From positions 2,418,001-2,482,000 of the forward strand of contig NC_089552.1 of NCBI RefSeq assembly GCF_040115645.1: a stretch of DNA of 64,000 nt. Direction: 5' to 3'. Origin of the DNA: Euwallacea fornicatus (lineage: Eukaryota; Arthropoda; Insecta; Coleoptera; Curculionidae). Positions within the stretch are counted from its first letter, which is position 1, and each line of letters starts with the position of its first letter. Under the pieces are notes generated by a model, which made no database searches, was not told the origin of the DNA, and was given only the letters and a program-made list of their open reading frames with translations. Below, one piece after another: positions 36,961 to 48,925 of the stretch. Position numbers and translations under genes: made by a program.

Positions 36961-38489
36961 CCTCTTCTCATTAAATTAATTACCGTTCAAAGACAGTTGT
37001 CGACGATCTTTTTGTCACGCCAACTCGTAACACAGACAACTAATATTTTCGACTAAGTACATCTGGGAAAAGGCACTACATTAGGCATTATGCTCGGTCC
37101 CTTTGAAATCAAACTTTGCCACATATTCTTCGTCTTGCGTTTTGATTACAACGGGTAACTTTCCTAGGCCATAATGCAACATTTTAGCTCTCAGATTCGT
37201 AGTACACGCTAGAACACATTTTGTTTGAAATGCAATAAACGCATGCATCCCAGTTTGCTCGAGGACATGCAACTTCTGAGATAAGCAAATGCACGAAATT
37301 CTTTGTACTTATTAACTTTGAGCTTGTGCTCTTCTGCTTTGAATGCCGAGAAGCCTTTGATATCTGCGTTTTGGTTTATAACGTCATGGAATTTGACGAT
37401 GGCAGCTCCGTTATGCAACACGTATTTTCATTATTTTTTCCCTTGTTGCGCAAAGGGCTTTTGTGATATTAATTTGCTGAAGATTTTTGGCGGCAGTTTC
37501 CCGTCTGTTTCTCTTGTATCTCAAAGAGACGATGGCCTTTCGTTGGCCGCCTAATAGTCTTTGCAGGTTTCCACGAGAAAACGTTCCTCCCGAACGAGCG
37601 TTTGAACGGTCGATTCTAGAAGGGCATTCTGGGCAGCGTTGCATTCGGTGGATGCAGTTCGGCGACCATAACTTTGTGTCATTTCCACCCTCATTTTCCC
37701 CCCCCCATCCTCATGCGTCTCACGTTTTCATCCGGGCCATCTCGAGCTTTAAGAAAATAACCCATTCGGTATTTTCAATTCAATTAACTAAATTGTCGAC
37801 GTTACTTCCAGGCCAGAGCCTCTCTTTCCTGGATGTAGGGGCTTCTCCAAAATTGCACGAAGATTTTCCGTTGCCTAAATTCGCATTTTCGGTGAATTTA
37901 CATAGCCGGAAATGTGCGACTAGGCTTCCTCAGTCAAAAAAGTTTATTCTGCACCTGCATTGTTGTTGGCGATAATGATTGAGTCACCACTGGCGGAACT
38001 GCGCCCAATTGCAATCTGCATCTGCATAGCAAAGAATCGACCCATCGGGCAAAAGTACACGCACAGCGATATATCTTGAGATCGAATGGGCTAATGGTTC
38101 GCTTTAGGCCGCTCGAATGATGAGTATTTTGGTCTACCTGGATGGTCCCGTGTCCATCCGGAAGTATCTCCGCATAGTGATTCGTTGTGTGCGGCGGAGG
38201 CGCTGTCCTTATCAGGCGCTCACGGCTAATGATATCGCATTTAAAAAATGAACTTACTGAGGCGGTACATCTTTCATTTTTCATTCTCTTAGGGGTTGTA
38301 GTGTTGAGCTGCCGTTCATTAATCACCTTGGATGTGTTAGGCCGTATGCACCTGATCGAGTAGGGTTCCTGTAGTCGAGACAGAGGTTCGTGCCTACGAT
38401 TTTTACTAAAATTCCAGATTTACTTTTTCTCGACGTTCTTGCGAGTAATAAATTATTTGCCTGAAAAAGTGACCCTATGACAATAATTC
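36961..38489. other. GC-richer stretch with overlapping open frames
   Basis: Frames are open on both strands (for example 37487-37975 plus, 162 codons; 37934-38326 minus, 130 codons), mainly because local GC content is higher. None has a recognised domain over its length. The minus-strand segment 38225-38138, read HYAEILPDGHGTIQ and bounded by AG and GT, is the only piece that looked exon-like. Confidence 0.45.
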
Positions 38490-39160
38490 CCGGATCGAAT
38501 CGTCCATGAAATATTCATTTGCACAATAGCCGGGACTTCTTGCTGCCGTCAGTGAAAAGATATTAATCTTAGGGGCGTTCGCCAGCCACCCCTGATGGCA
38601 TGTTATTAAAAAATAGATTAATGCGCCGATAGCGAGAGGAACAAGACTCCATTAAGGGAGTAGCACTTAATAGTTATCTCCCTAAGTCGTCTGTTTCCGT
38701 TCGTTTTCCACTTCTTTGCTTCCGCAATACATAAATTACATTGTTTCTTCTCATATGGAATTCCGTAAAAATAGAGGCAGTTTTTTCGGCCTGCGGTGTC
38801 TGTTTAAATACCCGAAACAATAATAGCTCCCATCCTACCCCGGTGTAGCTTGGGGGGCGCCAGTCAGCGACGCGCAGATATCGTATTTCCCATCACCGAA
38901 GTTATACGATGTTTATAAAGCGATTAAAACAGTTTAAAAGATAAATATTAAACACCATTAAGTTTTATAACGGTGTGCAGACTGCTGCAGCAGACGCCCA
39001 GGCCGTACAATATATTTCTGATTTTAATTAGTCGCCGTGTTTGGCCTCACCCCTCCTGCGTGTGCACCATCTTCTAAAAGGCGATACTCGGAAAATTTAC
39101 TCTTATTTGCCGTCGAAATAAAGATAAATATTTGGATACGTTGAGCTCTGCTACTTTGGC
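38490..39160. promoter_or_regulatory. Candidate enhancer block
   Basis: Includes GACAATAATTCC, GAAATATTCATTTGCAC, AAAATAGATTAATGCG and TTTATAAAGCGATTAAAAC, a 12 bp palindrome CTGCTGCAGCAG (38982-38993), and TGATTTTAATTAGTCG. Unique, mixed-composition words with many homeodomain cores and no coding frame suggest a conserved noncoding element. Confidence 0.3.
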
Positions 39161-39351
39161 TTATTGGTGTTTTCGTAATTACAGAGATTACGGCTAAGAC
39201 TAGAAGAGAATATTTACTGTTTGACTCTCCGGTGTAGTACCCGGTCGGTAGTTTACCTGTGGATTAATCTTTTCGAGGGTTTGTTGCGTTTATTCGAAAG
39301 GGAAGCCTTCTGGTAGCCAATGTGGCATCCGGATTTTTCAGTCTACACACG

Positions 39352-40897
39352 TGGAGTACCGGCCGAAAGTGGATAGACAAACAGAATATTTCAATTAAAT
39401 CATGCGTGCGTTAATAGATCTGGTTCCTATGCATGCATGTTATTTGTCGCAAAACACGTTGCAAAAAATTATAAACAAATTTCGATAAAGTTACTTTATT
39501 GCCAATAAAAAAAAAATAAATCTTTAGGATTCACCTGGTCAAAAGTAGATGGACGCGGTAAAAACAGTTGAATCTACCGTAAATTCTTAAGATATTAAAA
39601 ATCATACAAAAAACATTAGCACAATTTGCATTTGGCTTATGGTCGGCAACATGCCTCGTGGTGTAAAAGTGCTCACTGATTTAAAAGAGCGAATTGTTAA
39701 AGCTTTTAATGAGAGCGAACGGCAACTGTAAATTGCCCGCAGGCTCGATGTTAAAAAAGGCACTATTTGGGCTATAATAAAAAGATATCAAAGAACTGGA
39801 TCAATTAACCCGAAACTAAAAACTGGACAATCAAGGAAGCAAAAAAATATATATGTGCTGGAAGATGAAGGCTATCTATCAGTTCGAAAAATCCATTCGT
39901 GTTTTCTGAGAAAATTCGATCTGAGCTGGAGGTCTTCGGAGTTTCTGTGCCTTCGAGGACTATAAGATGAAGATTAATCGAGGAAAAATTATTTGCACGT
40001 AGGCCAGCAAAACAACCACTTCTCAGTAAGAAAAATTGAAAGGCCCGAATGGTATTTGCTAGTCAGCATATGCATTGGCTCAAACAGGTTTGAGAACGAG
40101 CTTTCTGGAACGATGAATCCAAGTTCAAGCGATTAAACCGTAAATACACCAGACCCACGGTTAAGCACGGAGGAAGATCGGTAATGATATGGGGAGGTTT
40201 CGGCGGTTTTGGTATTGGGTCACTACATAGAGTAAATGGGATCATCGGCAGATTTTTGTACAAGGGATACACTTTAAACTGTTGTATTCCCTTGTCTTGA
40301 AGATAATTTACCGTTAAGATTCCATTTTCAACACGACAACGACCCCAAACATTACTTGAAGTTAACCCAACGATTTCTTGAAGTAGAAAAAAATGCAGAT
40401 TTTGATATCCAAGTCGCCGGATCTGAATCCCATAGAAAACCTGTGGCATATTGTTGATCAAGGATTGAAAGATTAAAATTATTAAAATTGCGACGAACTG
40501 TTTATTGAAATATGGAGAATGTGGCTAAATGTCGATCCAGAAATATTAAACAAATTGATCGAATCAATGCCGCGCCGATGTTAGGCAATCATTGGCCATA
40601 ATGGATATTTTACTAAATATTATGGTGTTGGGAAAGGTCCCGATCGATTTTTTAAATAATTTTAAGGAAATTGTTATATTTTTATTTTCATTTTTAAATC
40701 GTTTATTTATTTTTACCCAGGTGAATTTCAAAGATTTATTTTTTTATTGACAATAAATTAACTTCATCAACATTTGTTTATTATTTTTTATAACGTGTTT
40801 TGCGACAAATAACATACATGCATAGAATCCAAATCAATTAACATATGCACGATTGAATTGAAAAATTCCGTTTGTCCATCTACTTTCGGCCACCCTG
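39352..40897 (+). mobile_element. Tc1-like transposon with long inverted repeats (IR/DR type)
   Basis: About 1.55 kb. Left (39352-39540) and right (40717-40897) arms are inverted copies about 180-190 bp long, sharing for example TTATTTGTCGCAAAACACGT and the outer GGCCGAAAGT. Each left arm end carries a direct repeat: outer GGCCGAAAGTGGATAGAC (39361-39378) and inner GGTCAAAAGTAGATGGAC (39537-39554). The right outer copy (40891-40874, reverse) shares AAAGTAGATGGAC exactly with the inner left one. This is the IR/DR layout known from Sleeping Beauty, Minos and Bari3 relatives. The transposase inside is broken. Confidence 0.88.
39651..40623 (+). pseudogene. Tc1-like transposase pseudogene
   Basis: A nearly full-length but decayed plus-strand transposase, starting MPRGVKVLTDLKERIVKAF at the helix-turn-helix domain and continuing IARRLDVKKGTIWAIIKRY. 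The DDE domain is recognisable as FWNDESKFKRL, VKHGGRSVMIWGGFGG, FQHDNDPKH, SPDLNPIENLWHIVD and IESMPRRC. Stops appear early (after SERQL, TAA) and at the C-terminus (TAG in place of the usual Gln after MPRRC). Several frame changes lie between the motifs. It sits between the long inverted repeats of its element. Confidence 0.88.
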
Positions 40898-41859
40898 TTT
40901 GTATCTACAGAGTGGCCCACTCTTAGTAGGGGATTTGATGGCGTCCAAGCTGCTGCCGGATTCGGAACAAAAGCGGTGCGGAGGTCAGTAGAGGGTGTCA
41001 TCATGGCGATTGAAGTACGAAAAAGCTTCGACAGGAGCAGTTAACCAAAGAAATAAAACGGATTCGCTGAGGCAACGAGACATTAAAAGAGTACTAAAAA
41101 TAGGGACAGTTAGAACATTCGTTTGATAGCTGTTAAGCAAAATATCTGAATTCAGTCCGTGAATCTAGACGCAGCAGGGGGCCTTAGTGCATGATAAATT
41201 CATGAACCAGTCGCATCCAGTTTGTCGTAAAGTCGTTTGAAAGTTCGACGACATGGTTGTCTATTATTGGGATAAATTTCCAGGTATCTTTCGGTAGCAC
41301 AAATTATATTTCACATCAGCGAACATCGATGGAGGGGGTGAGTAAACCGAAGAAAAGTTTCATTCCATTACTTTAAGCTATTTAAAAATTGAACTTTATA
41401 GAGGCGTCGAGATTATTTCAAAATGTTCCAAACTCTGAGGGACCGAAACGTGCTATGAAACGGCTTCAGTTCTGTGTTTATAGCTACAAAATAGTAATTT
41501 TTCCAGACATTTATAGAGCTGTTTTGTAAGATAATGCTGCTGTGGCCATTAAAGAACGAGAAATTGTTACATTATAGAGGGAGGTGACAGCACAGAGGCG
41601 AATAAAAAAGGGGGCGCCTCTTCGTTATTTACGCATCGGCCTAGACCGGCTACGTCCATGTATCGAGAACTTGCGGATTTTCATTTTTTAAAACGTGGAG
41701 AAACGGAGAAGGGACGAAGGCACGAAAAAAATTATACAAAAACCTGCCTTCGAGATATCCTAATCCAATCAACAAAACCTGAAAAATGTACCATCCATTC
41801 CCAAAAACCTTTTAAATTGTTTAGCACCTCGCTTAGATAAGCCAGAGGAGTTTCGAGAA
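40898..41859. other. Non-coding stretch
   Basis: No gene recognised. It begins just past the transposon with CAGAGTGGCCCACTC, an imperfect palindrome. Confidence 0.6.
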
Positions 41860-43130
41860 TCAATTTTCTCTGTCAGAGTTTCGGCTTAATTAATAATATT
41901 TAACAGAGACGGCGAGGCCCAAATGGATTTTGGCTGCACGCTGCGCGGGTATGTGCCTAGAGCCTCAGACACCGTTAATTGATGTTTTATTTATCGAATT
42001 TGTTTGTTTTAGAATTAAATTATTGCCCGGTTCTGTTTGTTGCCCCGGTACTATGCAGTACTTTATAGCCCGGTTATTTGATTTGTGAATAGCCCGACAA
42101 ATATCCATGCATTTTAAATGAACTCACGCGGATAGAACAACAATTTAACTCCAAACACTCTATATCAAGTTAGTCGCGTCAACTGCTATCCTCATATAAT
42201 ATGTATATCGTTCCAGAAACTCTATCTGGAAATAGAGCCCGCGCGCAATAATTAAAGCACCTGCATTCTATTTCTGGTCCAAAATAATCCAGAAATTCCT
42301 GGTTAAATTGGCAATACGGAAACGGGCAATTTGTCTCGCAGACAGCTCTAATGACTGACAGGTAACACAAGGGCCTTAAAAGGGGCAGGTACGTGTGTAT
42401 GGGACCCCTCGCAGGTACAGATATGGCCAATAACACTCGGAACGTTTACGAAGGAGGCTAATACTGCACAGCGAGACGATGGCAAATATTTAGGATAAAT
42501 AATATTTTTGGTTTTAGGGGGGTTTCGTGAGATTTTTGTCTTGTTTCAAACTCATTTTCGAACACTAATTAACGAGGGGTTAGCGGATGTTTATATCTAT
42601 CGCAATTTATACAAACTAAATTGCACTAAACAACCAGCCATGAATTCTTGACACCGGCCCATTGGAGGCTAATCCCTTTTGTTTTCCCATTTGAATAGCT
42701 TGTTAGGGTTGGACTTTGTTGTGGTTTATTTTTGCATGGAAGCTAATTAAAACATTCGCTCCGGGTCGTATACGTTTACGTGGCTCGAATTACGAATATA
42801 ATTTCAGCGTTTGCCTTCGGAAGGCCAGAACAAGGGCTTCCGCACAATAAGATTGTCCGCCATATAAAATCGCATACTCAGAAAACTATAAATTATCCAA
42901 TAAACCTCCTTCATAGCCGCGTGGCCGAGCGATTAACTCGGTTTCTTCTAAGTTAATTAATTATGCTTTTTAGCCGCCTAATTGAGCAGCAACTACAATG
43001 AGGCTGTGGTACTTCGCACCACGCACTGAAGTCAGATTTATTGGGGTTTTGCATTCTATTTTCTATGAATGTTAATTGCTCTTAATTACCGGTCGTTAAT
43101 TCTTGTTCGTTGCGACGCGAGGGGCGTGCT
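41860..43130. promoter_or_regulatory. Candidate regulatory block(s)
   Basis: Two rich patches, about 41870-42120 and 42640-43130. Words include GGCTTAATTAATAATATTT, CACCGTTAATTGATG, GGAAGCTAATTAAAAC, AAGTTAATTAATTATGC and GTTAATTGCTCTTAATTACC. The 85-codon minus frame at 42179-42436 has no domain. Inferred from homeodomain-core density and mixed composition. Confidence 0.28.
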
Positions 43131-46100
43131 TAGAGGAATATTAACAACAACTGCTGATTTCTTGTTATGGCCAGATGGGCGGAGTGTACTTTGACTCTTA
43201 CGGTGCCTATTTAAAACGGAAAAGATTGGCGAGAGGCAAGGAGGGGGATAGTTTGGCGGTACAGTTGGAAGTCCACTGCAGGGCTCAGATTATAACGTTA
43301 AAACTGTTCAACCAGGATCGTAAGGGAATAACCTGTCGAAGTTCCGTCTAAAAGTGCGTCGGCCTCTTTAAAGAGAGAAAGATATTCGCAGAAAAGAGGT
43401 TCATAAACATTACTTGAGCACCGTCACTCCAGGAATATTTCTTTGCGAGTGACGGAAACTTCTCCATCGGGGATGATGGGTTTCATTATAAGCCCGTCCA
43501 GTAATATGCCATTCTAGTGGGCCTTGATTGATCTAGTGGCTATAAATGCTAAATTCTTAAGAGGACGATAATTTTACAAGGAAAATACCGCACATCCAAG
43601 ATAAAAATGCATCGTACAGAAATTTCTTTACCCCGGGGTTCGTATAAAGCCATGTCAAAACATATTTGATGCGAATTTAGAAAAACCGGCTGCTTTGCAT
43701 GAATATGTACCCCATTCGATTATTTTGGCATATTGAGGCTCTTAAAGATCTTAAGATGAAATTAACGCACAGCAAAAGGCCTAGCCGATGAAGTTGTAGG
43801 CAGCCTAACAGTTTCTTTCTTTCCCTTGATTCATTCCAAGCTGCACACGCACGTGCGTATATCTTCGGACGTGCGCAGGATGATATGCACGTATACATAC
43901 TTTGTACGCGAACATTTCTGATGACGCCAATAAGTAGAAACGCATGACGCGGGATTATCCTCTTTCCATTTTCACTGAAACGCTCGATTTCTTTTGTTAT
44001 GAAAGTTTTCCTACAGTGCTTTGGGGGCCGATAGTTAAAAAAGCACAGAATCTGCCTTGAAGATAATTTCCACGAAAACCATGAAATTAGGCAATTGGAA
44101 GCGCTTGGGAGCACTAGATCAACGTATCGACAGCTTTAACTGGAAGATAATTTGTATGGAAACCACGAAATTGACTAATACTCTGATTTTGGGTCAACAT
44201 TTCCATAGATATTATCCTGTTGTCCAAGCAACCAGAACTTTGATTTAGTACCCGTTAGGCTTTAATGTTTTAAATATCGTTAAAGAATTTTTTTTAATGG
44301 AGTGAAAGGTGTTTCATTCTATGATGTCACCATGCAAGATGGTGAATCTTCCTGGTGTTGAACGAAAGAAACTCATGTCCGCAAATGCTATGTTGTGCTT
44401 CAAGGTGTTAACCTTTGAAGAATTTTTCCGGTTTTCCTTTATTGCTTTTGGATTCTCGCCATCTACTGGGCATTGGTAATTTCAGGTTTCCTTTCATCCC
44501 CTGAACACTCCATAGATAAATTATACATATACTTGCAGCAATATCAGATTGGTTTCTGACGGATAAGCTACCACGGATTGCGGCAATCAATGGACAATTC
44601 CTCATTTCAACCTAGATGTCTTCGACCTCGATGTCACTATCAAAAGCTTCAAGTGAATTGCATGTTGTCTGTAATAACAGTTGTATGTCTCCTACTTAAA
44701 AACAGAGTTAAATAGCAGTTATAAAGCAATCTCTCGAAAGACACGCAGATTGTATACTGCCGCACGAAAGTTCATCCATCTTACTCTCCATTGCAATCTA
44801 ATGAACGTTTCAATTTCGCCATATATTAAGTATGATTATGCAAATCCCGTCGTTTCTTATTTTTCAAATAAAACGACATTATTCTATTCAGATAACACAG
44901 AAATAACTCTGCCATGCCGATGTCTGCACGCTCATAAATATTAATAGCCTTGAGTGTTTTAACACAACGTGTATTTTCTGCATAATTATAAATTAACCAC
45001 AATGCAATTACTGGATTTACATAAGTAATTATTAGTGTTTGGTCGGTGGGTATCACCTTGATGTAGTCGGTAAAATGGCGAGCTTATCAATCCTCGATAG
45101 AGGGCCATTGGACTCTAATCTATTCGCAGTTTAAACGAAATTTCTAAAGCCGATCATATCTTCAGATTCTTAAAATAATCTGTTTATCATGACAGTGCTG
45201 AAATTGAAACGATTCTACACAATTGCTAGGTAATTTAACCTCATATATCATGTATTAACCAAGGATGGAAATTATATAAAGAACTATCTGCGCAATGGAG
45301 AATACTTTGCAGAAGAACATTCAGGACGTCGGAAGGCACCTCGACTCTAACATTATGCAAACATCTTGCTCCTGTAAATAGTAATTTTGTCATTAATTTT
45401 TTTGGAGAACCGCCGCACATATAGAAAATTGCGGTTGTTACCTCGGTACCCATCGAGGCTTAAGAAAATATACTGAGCACCTACGAATCATCTAATGAAG
45501 GGTAAAGGGAAACTTAGAAAGCGACTTCAGGTGTCACTGCACAAACAAACCGAACAATGAACAAACGAAAAATTATTCTAGGAGAGGAATGTTATTAACA
45601 TTCTCCTTCAGTTTGGGTGTGTGATGATCGCATTCGAGTGAAAATGTTTTCATAAGGCCTTAATTACTGATGGTCTAGATTGGCTATTCATAACGTCCAG
45701 CCATAATGCCCCCGGCCAAACTACCTGCATGTTATGGTGTAGTCGGTGCAAAACATGGGTTAAAAAGCGAAAGTTTCGATCAAATTGACTAGATAACGCA
45801 CGATATAGTTGAAACCTCTTTTAATAAGAATGTTTATGGAAAGTTCAGAAGATGCGTTATACCGTAGAATGTAGATCTCGTCTACACTGAGAAACTCGCA
45901 AATTTACAGAATATATTTACTGCTGGATTAACGAGAACAGCTTTTGCCTCAGCTATCAGTACTGAGTTTTGTGTTGAGCAGAAATGTGTAATATTTCTTA
46001 TAGGGAATAAGTAAATAATTACAAGATTCGTGAATCTTCACATCTTCAGTCAGTTTAGCAGTCGGACTCGCGCTCAATGGCTCAGGACTTGCTTTTTTAA

Positions 46101-46370
46101 AGAGGACAGGCCATAGGTATATTATTTGGTGATTAAATCCTAAAATTAGTTGCTAATATTTTGAGTAGATCTTTATTGAATTTCTTATAGAGATCAGATT
46201 AGCAATCTCACGATTTATAAAATTTTATATTTTAAGCCCATTTTGAAGTCTAGCTCGTGTTCGAGGACTTGGATTCCAAACTTTCAAAGTTGCACACCCA
46301 ATATATTATTTTTTGATTCAATTCTGCAATTAATTAGGAATATTTTGAGAGGAAATATGTAATATTTTTT
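43131..46370. other. Gene-free stretch
   Basis: The longest frame is 43677-44114 (minus, 145 codons) with no recognised domain. A diverged 32 bp direct repeat lies at 44059-44090 and 44143-44174. Nothing else was recognised. Confidence 0.6.
44059..44174 (+). repeat. Diverged 32 bp direct repeat
   Basis: Both copies start GAAGATAATTT and share AAACCA and GAAATT. 25 of 32 positions agree, and the copies are 84 bp apart. It is too short and diverged to assign to an element. Confidence 0.5.
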
Positions 46371-46936
46371 TATACAGGGTAGGTGAATAAACTCACGACT
46401 AACGATACCCTAAATAATGCGTTAGCTTTGAAGTCCAATGATGTGTCCATTGTACTATCAAACAGTAATCTTTAAGTCAATTTTTTCCATTCCAGTAAAG
46501 TTAGTTTAGCACAAAATACCTTACTGTATTAACAAAAAATCCTGCCTGTGTCCCATTCAACCATCAAATTGGTGCTAGTTCAACTAGATTTCTATTTACA
46601 TCTCTGCTTCTCAGTGTAGTCCTCATGGCCAAAAGACGAAGTGATTCCGATTATAAGATTTATTTTTATATTTCCATCTCTCTTCTTTACCACATACATT
46701 GTCTGTACCAAATCTTAATTACATCCAGGGCCGATTTGACCACAACGGGAACTGAAGAATGGATAACAACTGAGACTGGCCATTGAGGGAAAAACAGCAC
46801 TGCCTTAATAACAGGTTGCCGGATAACAACATCAGAAACGCGAGTAGATACATCAATTATTGGATTTTTTGTAGCTCTTTCTTCGCTAATCTTAATGGCA
46901 TTAGGTGCAAATTACCGCTTTGACACACCCTGTATA
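46371..46936. mobile_element. Possible 566 bp MITE with TATACAGGGT ends
   Basis: The left end is TATACAGGGTAGGTG. The right end, read in reverse complement, is TATACAGGGTGTGTC, so the terminal 10 bases match perfectly. There is no coding capacity inside. The ends resemble those of many insect DNA transposons; no target duplication was confirmed. Confidence 0.35.
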
Positions 46937-48639
46937 ATGAGTCTAATCATTTGATGTCGAGAATAAAGTGACAGACATACAAATCTGTATTTGCCTAGCT
47001 CTTCCACTGAACGCTAAATCAATAAAGTCTGTGCGCAGATTTGTGAGGAAGCCCATTCAAATCGGAGACATATCTTCAGACTTGATAGAATCACAGCAAG
47101 CAACAACTCTTCTGCATGGTATAGGGTGTCTACTATTCTCAGGTCATTGAGCTGAAATGTAATGCTTCAGGAGCATCAAAATCGGGCTACTCTGTATAAT
47201 ATTCATCTACATTTAATAGCTATATAATCATGACGGATAATTTCGTTCACACTGTCACAAATTGGCTCATACAGCTGTACCCTTTCAGCGGCATTGATGT
47301 TTATTGCAACTTTGTGTATCTTCAGTCCCGAATCACTCAGTCGGACGGCAATTATTAACTCATTTTGGCAAGGGGCAATCAGTCAGGTGCGTCATTTCGA
47401 ATCCATTAATTTGATCTCACCAATCGTGGTTCTTAAGGCTTTCTATCAGCCTGTCTTGTCATATATTTATGGGTTGTTGGTGCTCTTGGGCGATGCATCT
47501 CGAAATGCCATCTCGCGCCGATGATTTGCTTAAAATGCCACTGGATCGACGTTCTCATTTTATTGTCTTTATCTACAGTCCGATGGCTTCTGGTTACGGT
47601 ACCACTCTACAGGTACTGTTTAAACTTAATTTCCTTTTCAGCCTAAAAAACTAGATTGATGACTCTTGTGGGTTTGTTCAATGTACTAAAGCCTCTAAAC
47701 ACTTCGTTGGTGTTTATTATTCCCAGCTTTTTGAGCTTCAGTTCATTAACTGCCAAAGCAATTTGATCAAGTACTTTCCAACTGTCCCCGGTAGCATAAA
47801 CTTTTTGTTGGGTCTGACCGTGTCTTTGTCATCGCAATATCGAGCTAGAAGTCGGCTACAAATTGCTGCAATTTTTTAACAGAGATAATGCAAATTTTGT
47901 CATTTATCTCAATTTAACTGGTACTGCCAAGGATATTTTACTCAGTCGTCTTAATTAATTTATTTTTGCAAGATGATTATGCTCGGGCTTAAGAGCTTTA
48001 TTAAGCCCCAACAAAACTAGAACTCTCTTAAGCCTGCTCGTATGATAATTTAAGGCCTTCGAGAGAGAGAGGGCCACAATTGTCCCATAAAATATCCGAA
48101 CAAACGATATTTGCCGATATTAGAAACTGGCTGCAACTGTTGCCAATTCCTTCTTATTGTTAGTTCTTTATTGACTTTCCGGACGCAGGGGTGTATACTA
48201 ACTAGCTCAGAAAAAAAAACTAACTTTATAGAACTTTAATATACCAGGTGTTAACTGGCAAGTAGCACCTTTCTTCTGACCCTTCCCCTAATCGATGGCG
48301 AAACTTAGTTATTAGAAGGGAACACGCGTGCCTCTGCCTTCGGATGGAACCGTAACGATCCGCAAAATTACCCTCAAATACGGCCCTGCCCTGGGCAGGA
48401 TCTTTTGTTGTGGCAGATGTGCGATACAAAGGACTGTTGATGCCATTTAGGTCGCTGGAATAGTGCAAGTCGACTAATTGTTCAGATCTGTCTGCTTTTA
48501 TATTTGTATATTTTATTGTTGTAGCCAGGTTCAGTAGAAGATTTGCGCAGGAAATGTACCCCTGCAATGAACAAAATAATATGTATGGTGTTCCACAAAC
48601 GTTGGTACAATTGAATATAGCGTCCTTCTACACGGTGTA
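46937..48639. other. Gene-free stretch
   Basis: Short frames only. A perfect 8 bp inverted repeat (GGGCTTAA / TTAAGCCC, loop of 8) lies at 47985-48008. The 113-codon minus frame at 48226-48567 has no recognised domain. Confidence 0.6.
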
Positions 48640-48925
48640 ACAGGCATTTTTTCAATTCGCACAGTATTAGATTTGCAGATTTCTCATCAAAGTTTTGCGC
48701 ACTTTGAACAGGCTTTGGTGACGATACACGATTATATTTACACCATCTTGTATATTATCCTACAACTCGTCTCTGCTGTTAGTTATGGATTTTTATGATA
48801 ACGACTTCAAAAAAACATGGAAAAAAATTCAAACGGGTTCAAGTCGGGACTTCCTGGGGGCCACAGAGCTTCACCATCGCGACCAATAGGTCCATTATGC
48901 CATCGTTTCGTTGACACCTTGTGTA
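48640..48925 (-). pseudogene. Remnant of an insect HTH/DDE transposase (C-terminal end)
   Basis: On the minus strand, RWHNGPIGRDGEALWPPGSP followed by DLNPFEFFSMF matches the C-terminal DDE motif of the same transposase family as the 33.5 kb remnant (family pattern WIGR-G-WPPRSPDLNPLDFFLWG). Further along, NIQDGVNII and LFKVRKTLMRNLQI match the final helical region. Stops and frame changes interrupt it (for example after FSMFF). The rest of the element was not found, so this is an isolated fragment and not the other half of the 33.5 kb copy, which is on the opposite strand. Confidence 0.65.

Noticed and set aside
37487..37975. 162-codon ORF, the longest in the flank
   Set aside because: Lies in a GC-richer patch with several frames open; amino acid composition is odd and no domain is visible.
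42915..42941. tRNA-like start with D-arm (CCGAG, then loop, then CTCGG, after GTGG)
   Set aside because: Only the A-box/D-arm resemblance is present; no T-arm GGTTCGAATCC box, anticodon stem or matching acceptor stem follows.
43677..44114. 145-codon minus-strand ORF
   Set aside because: Cys- and Arg-rich without any recognised motif; likely chance.
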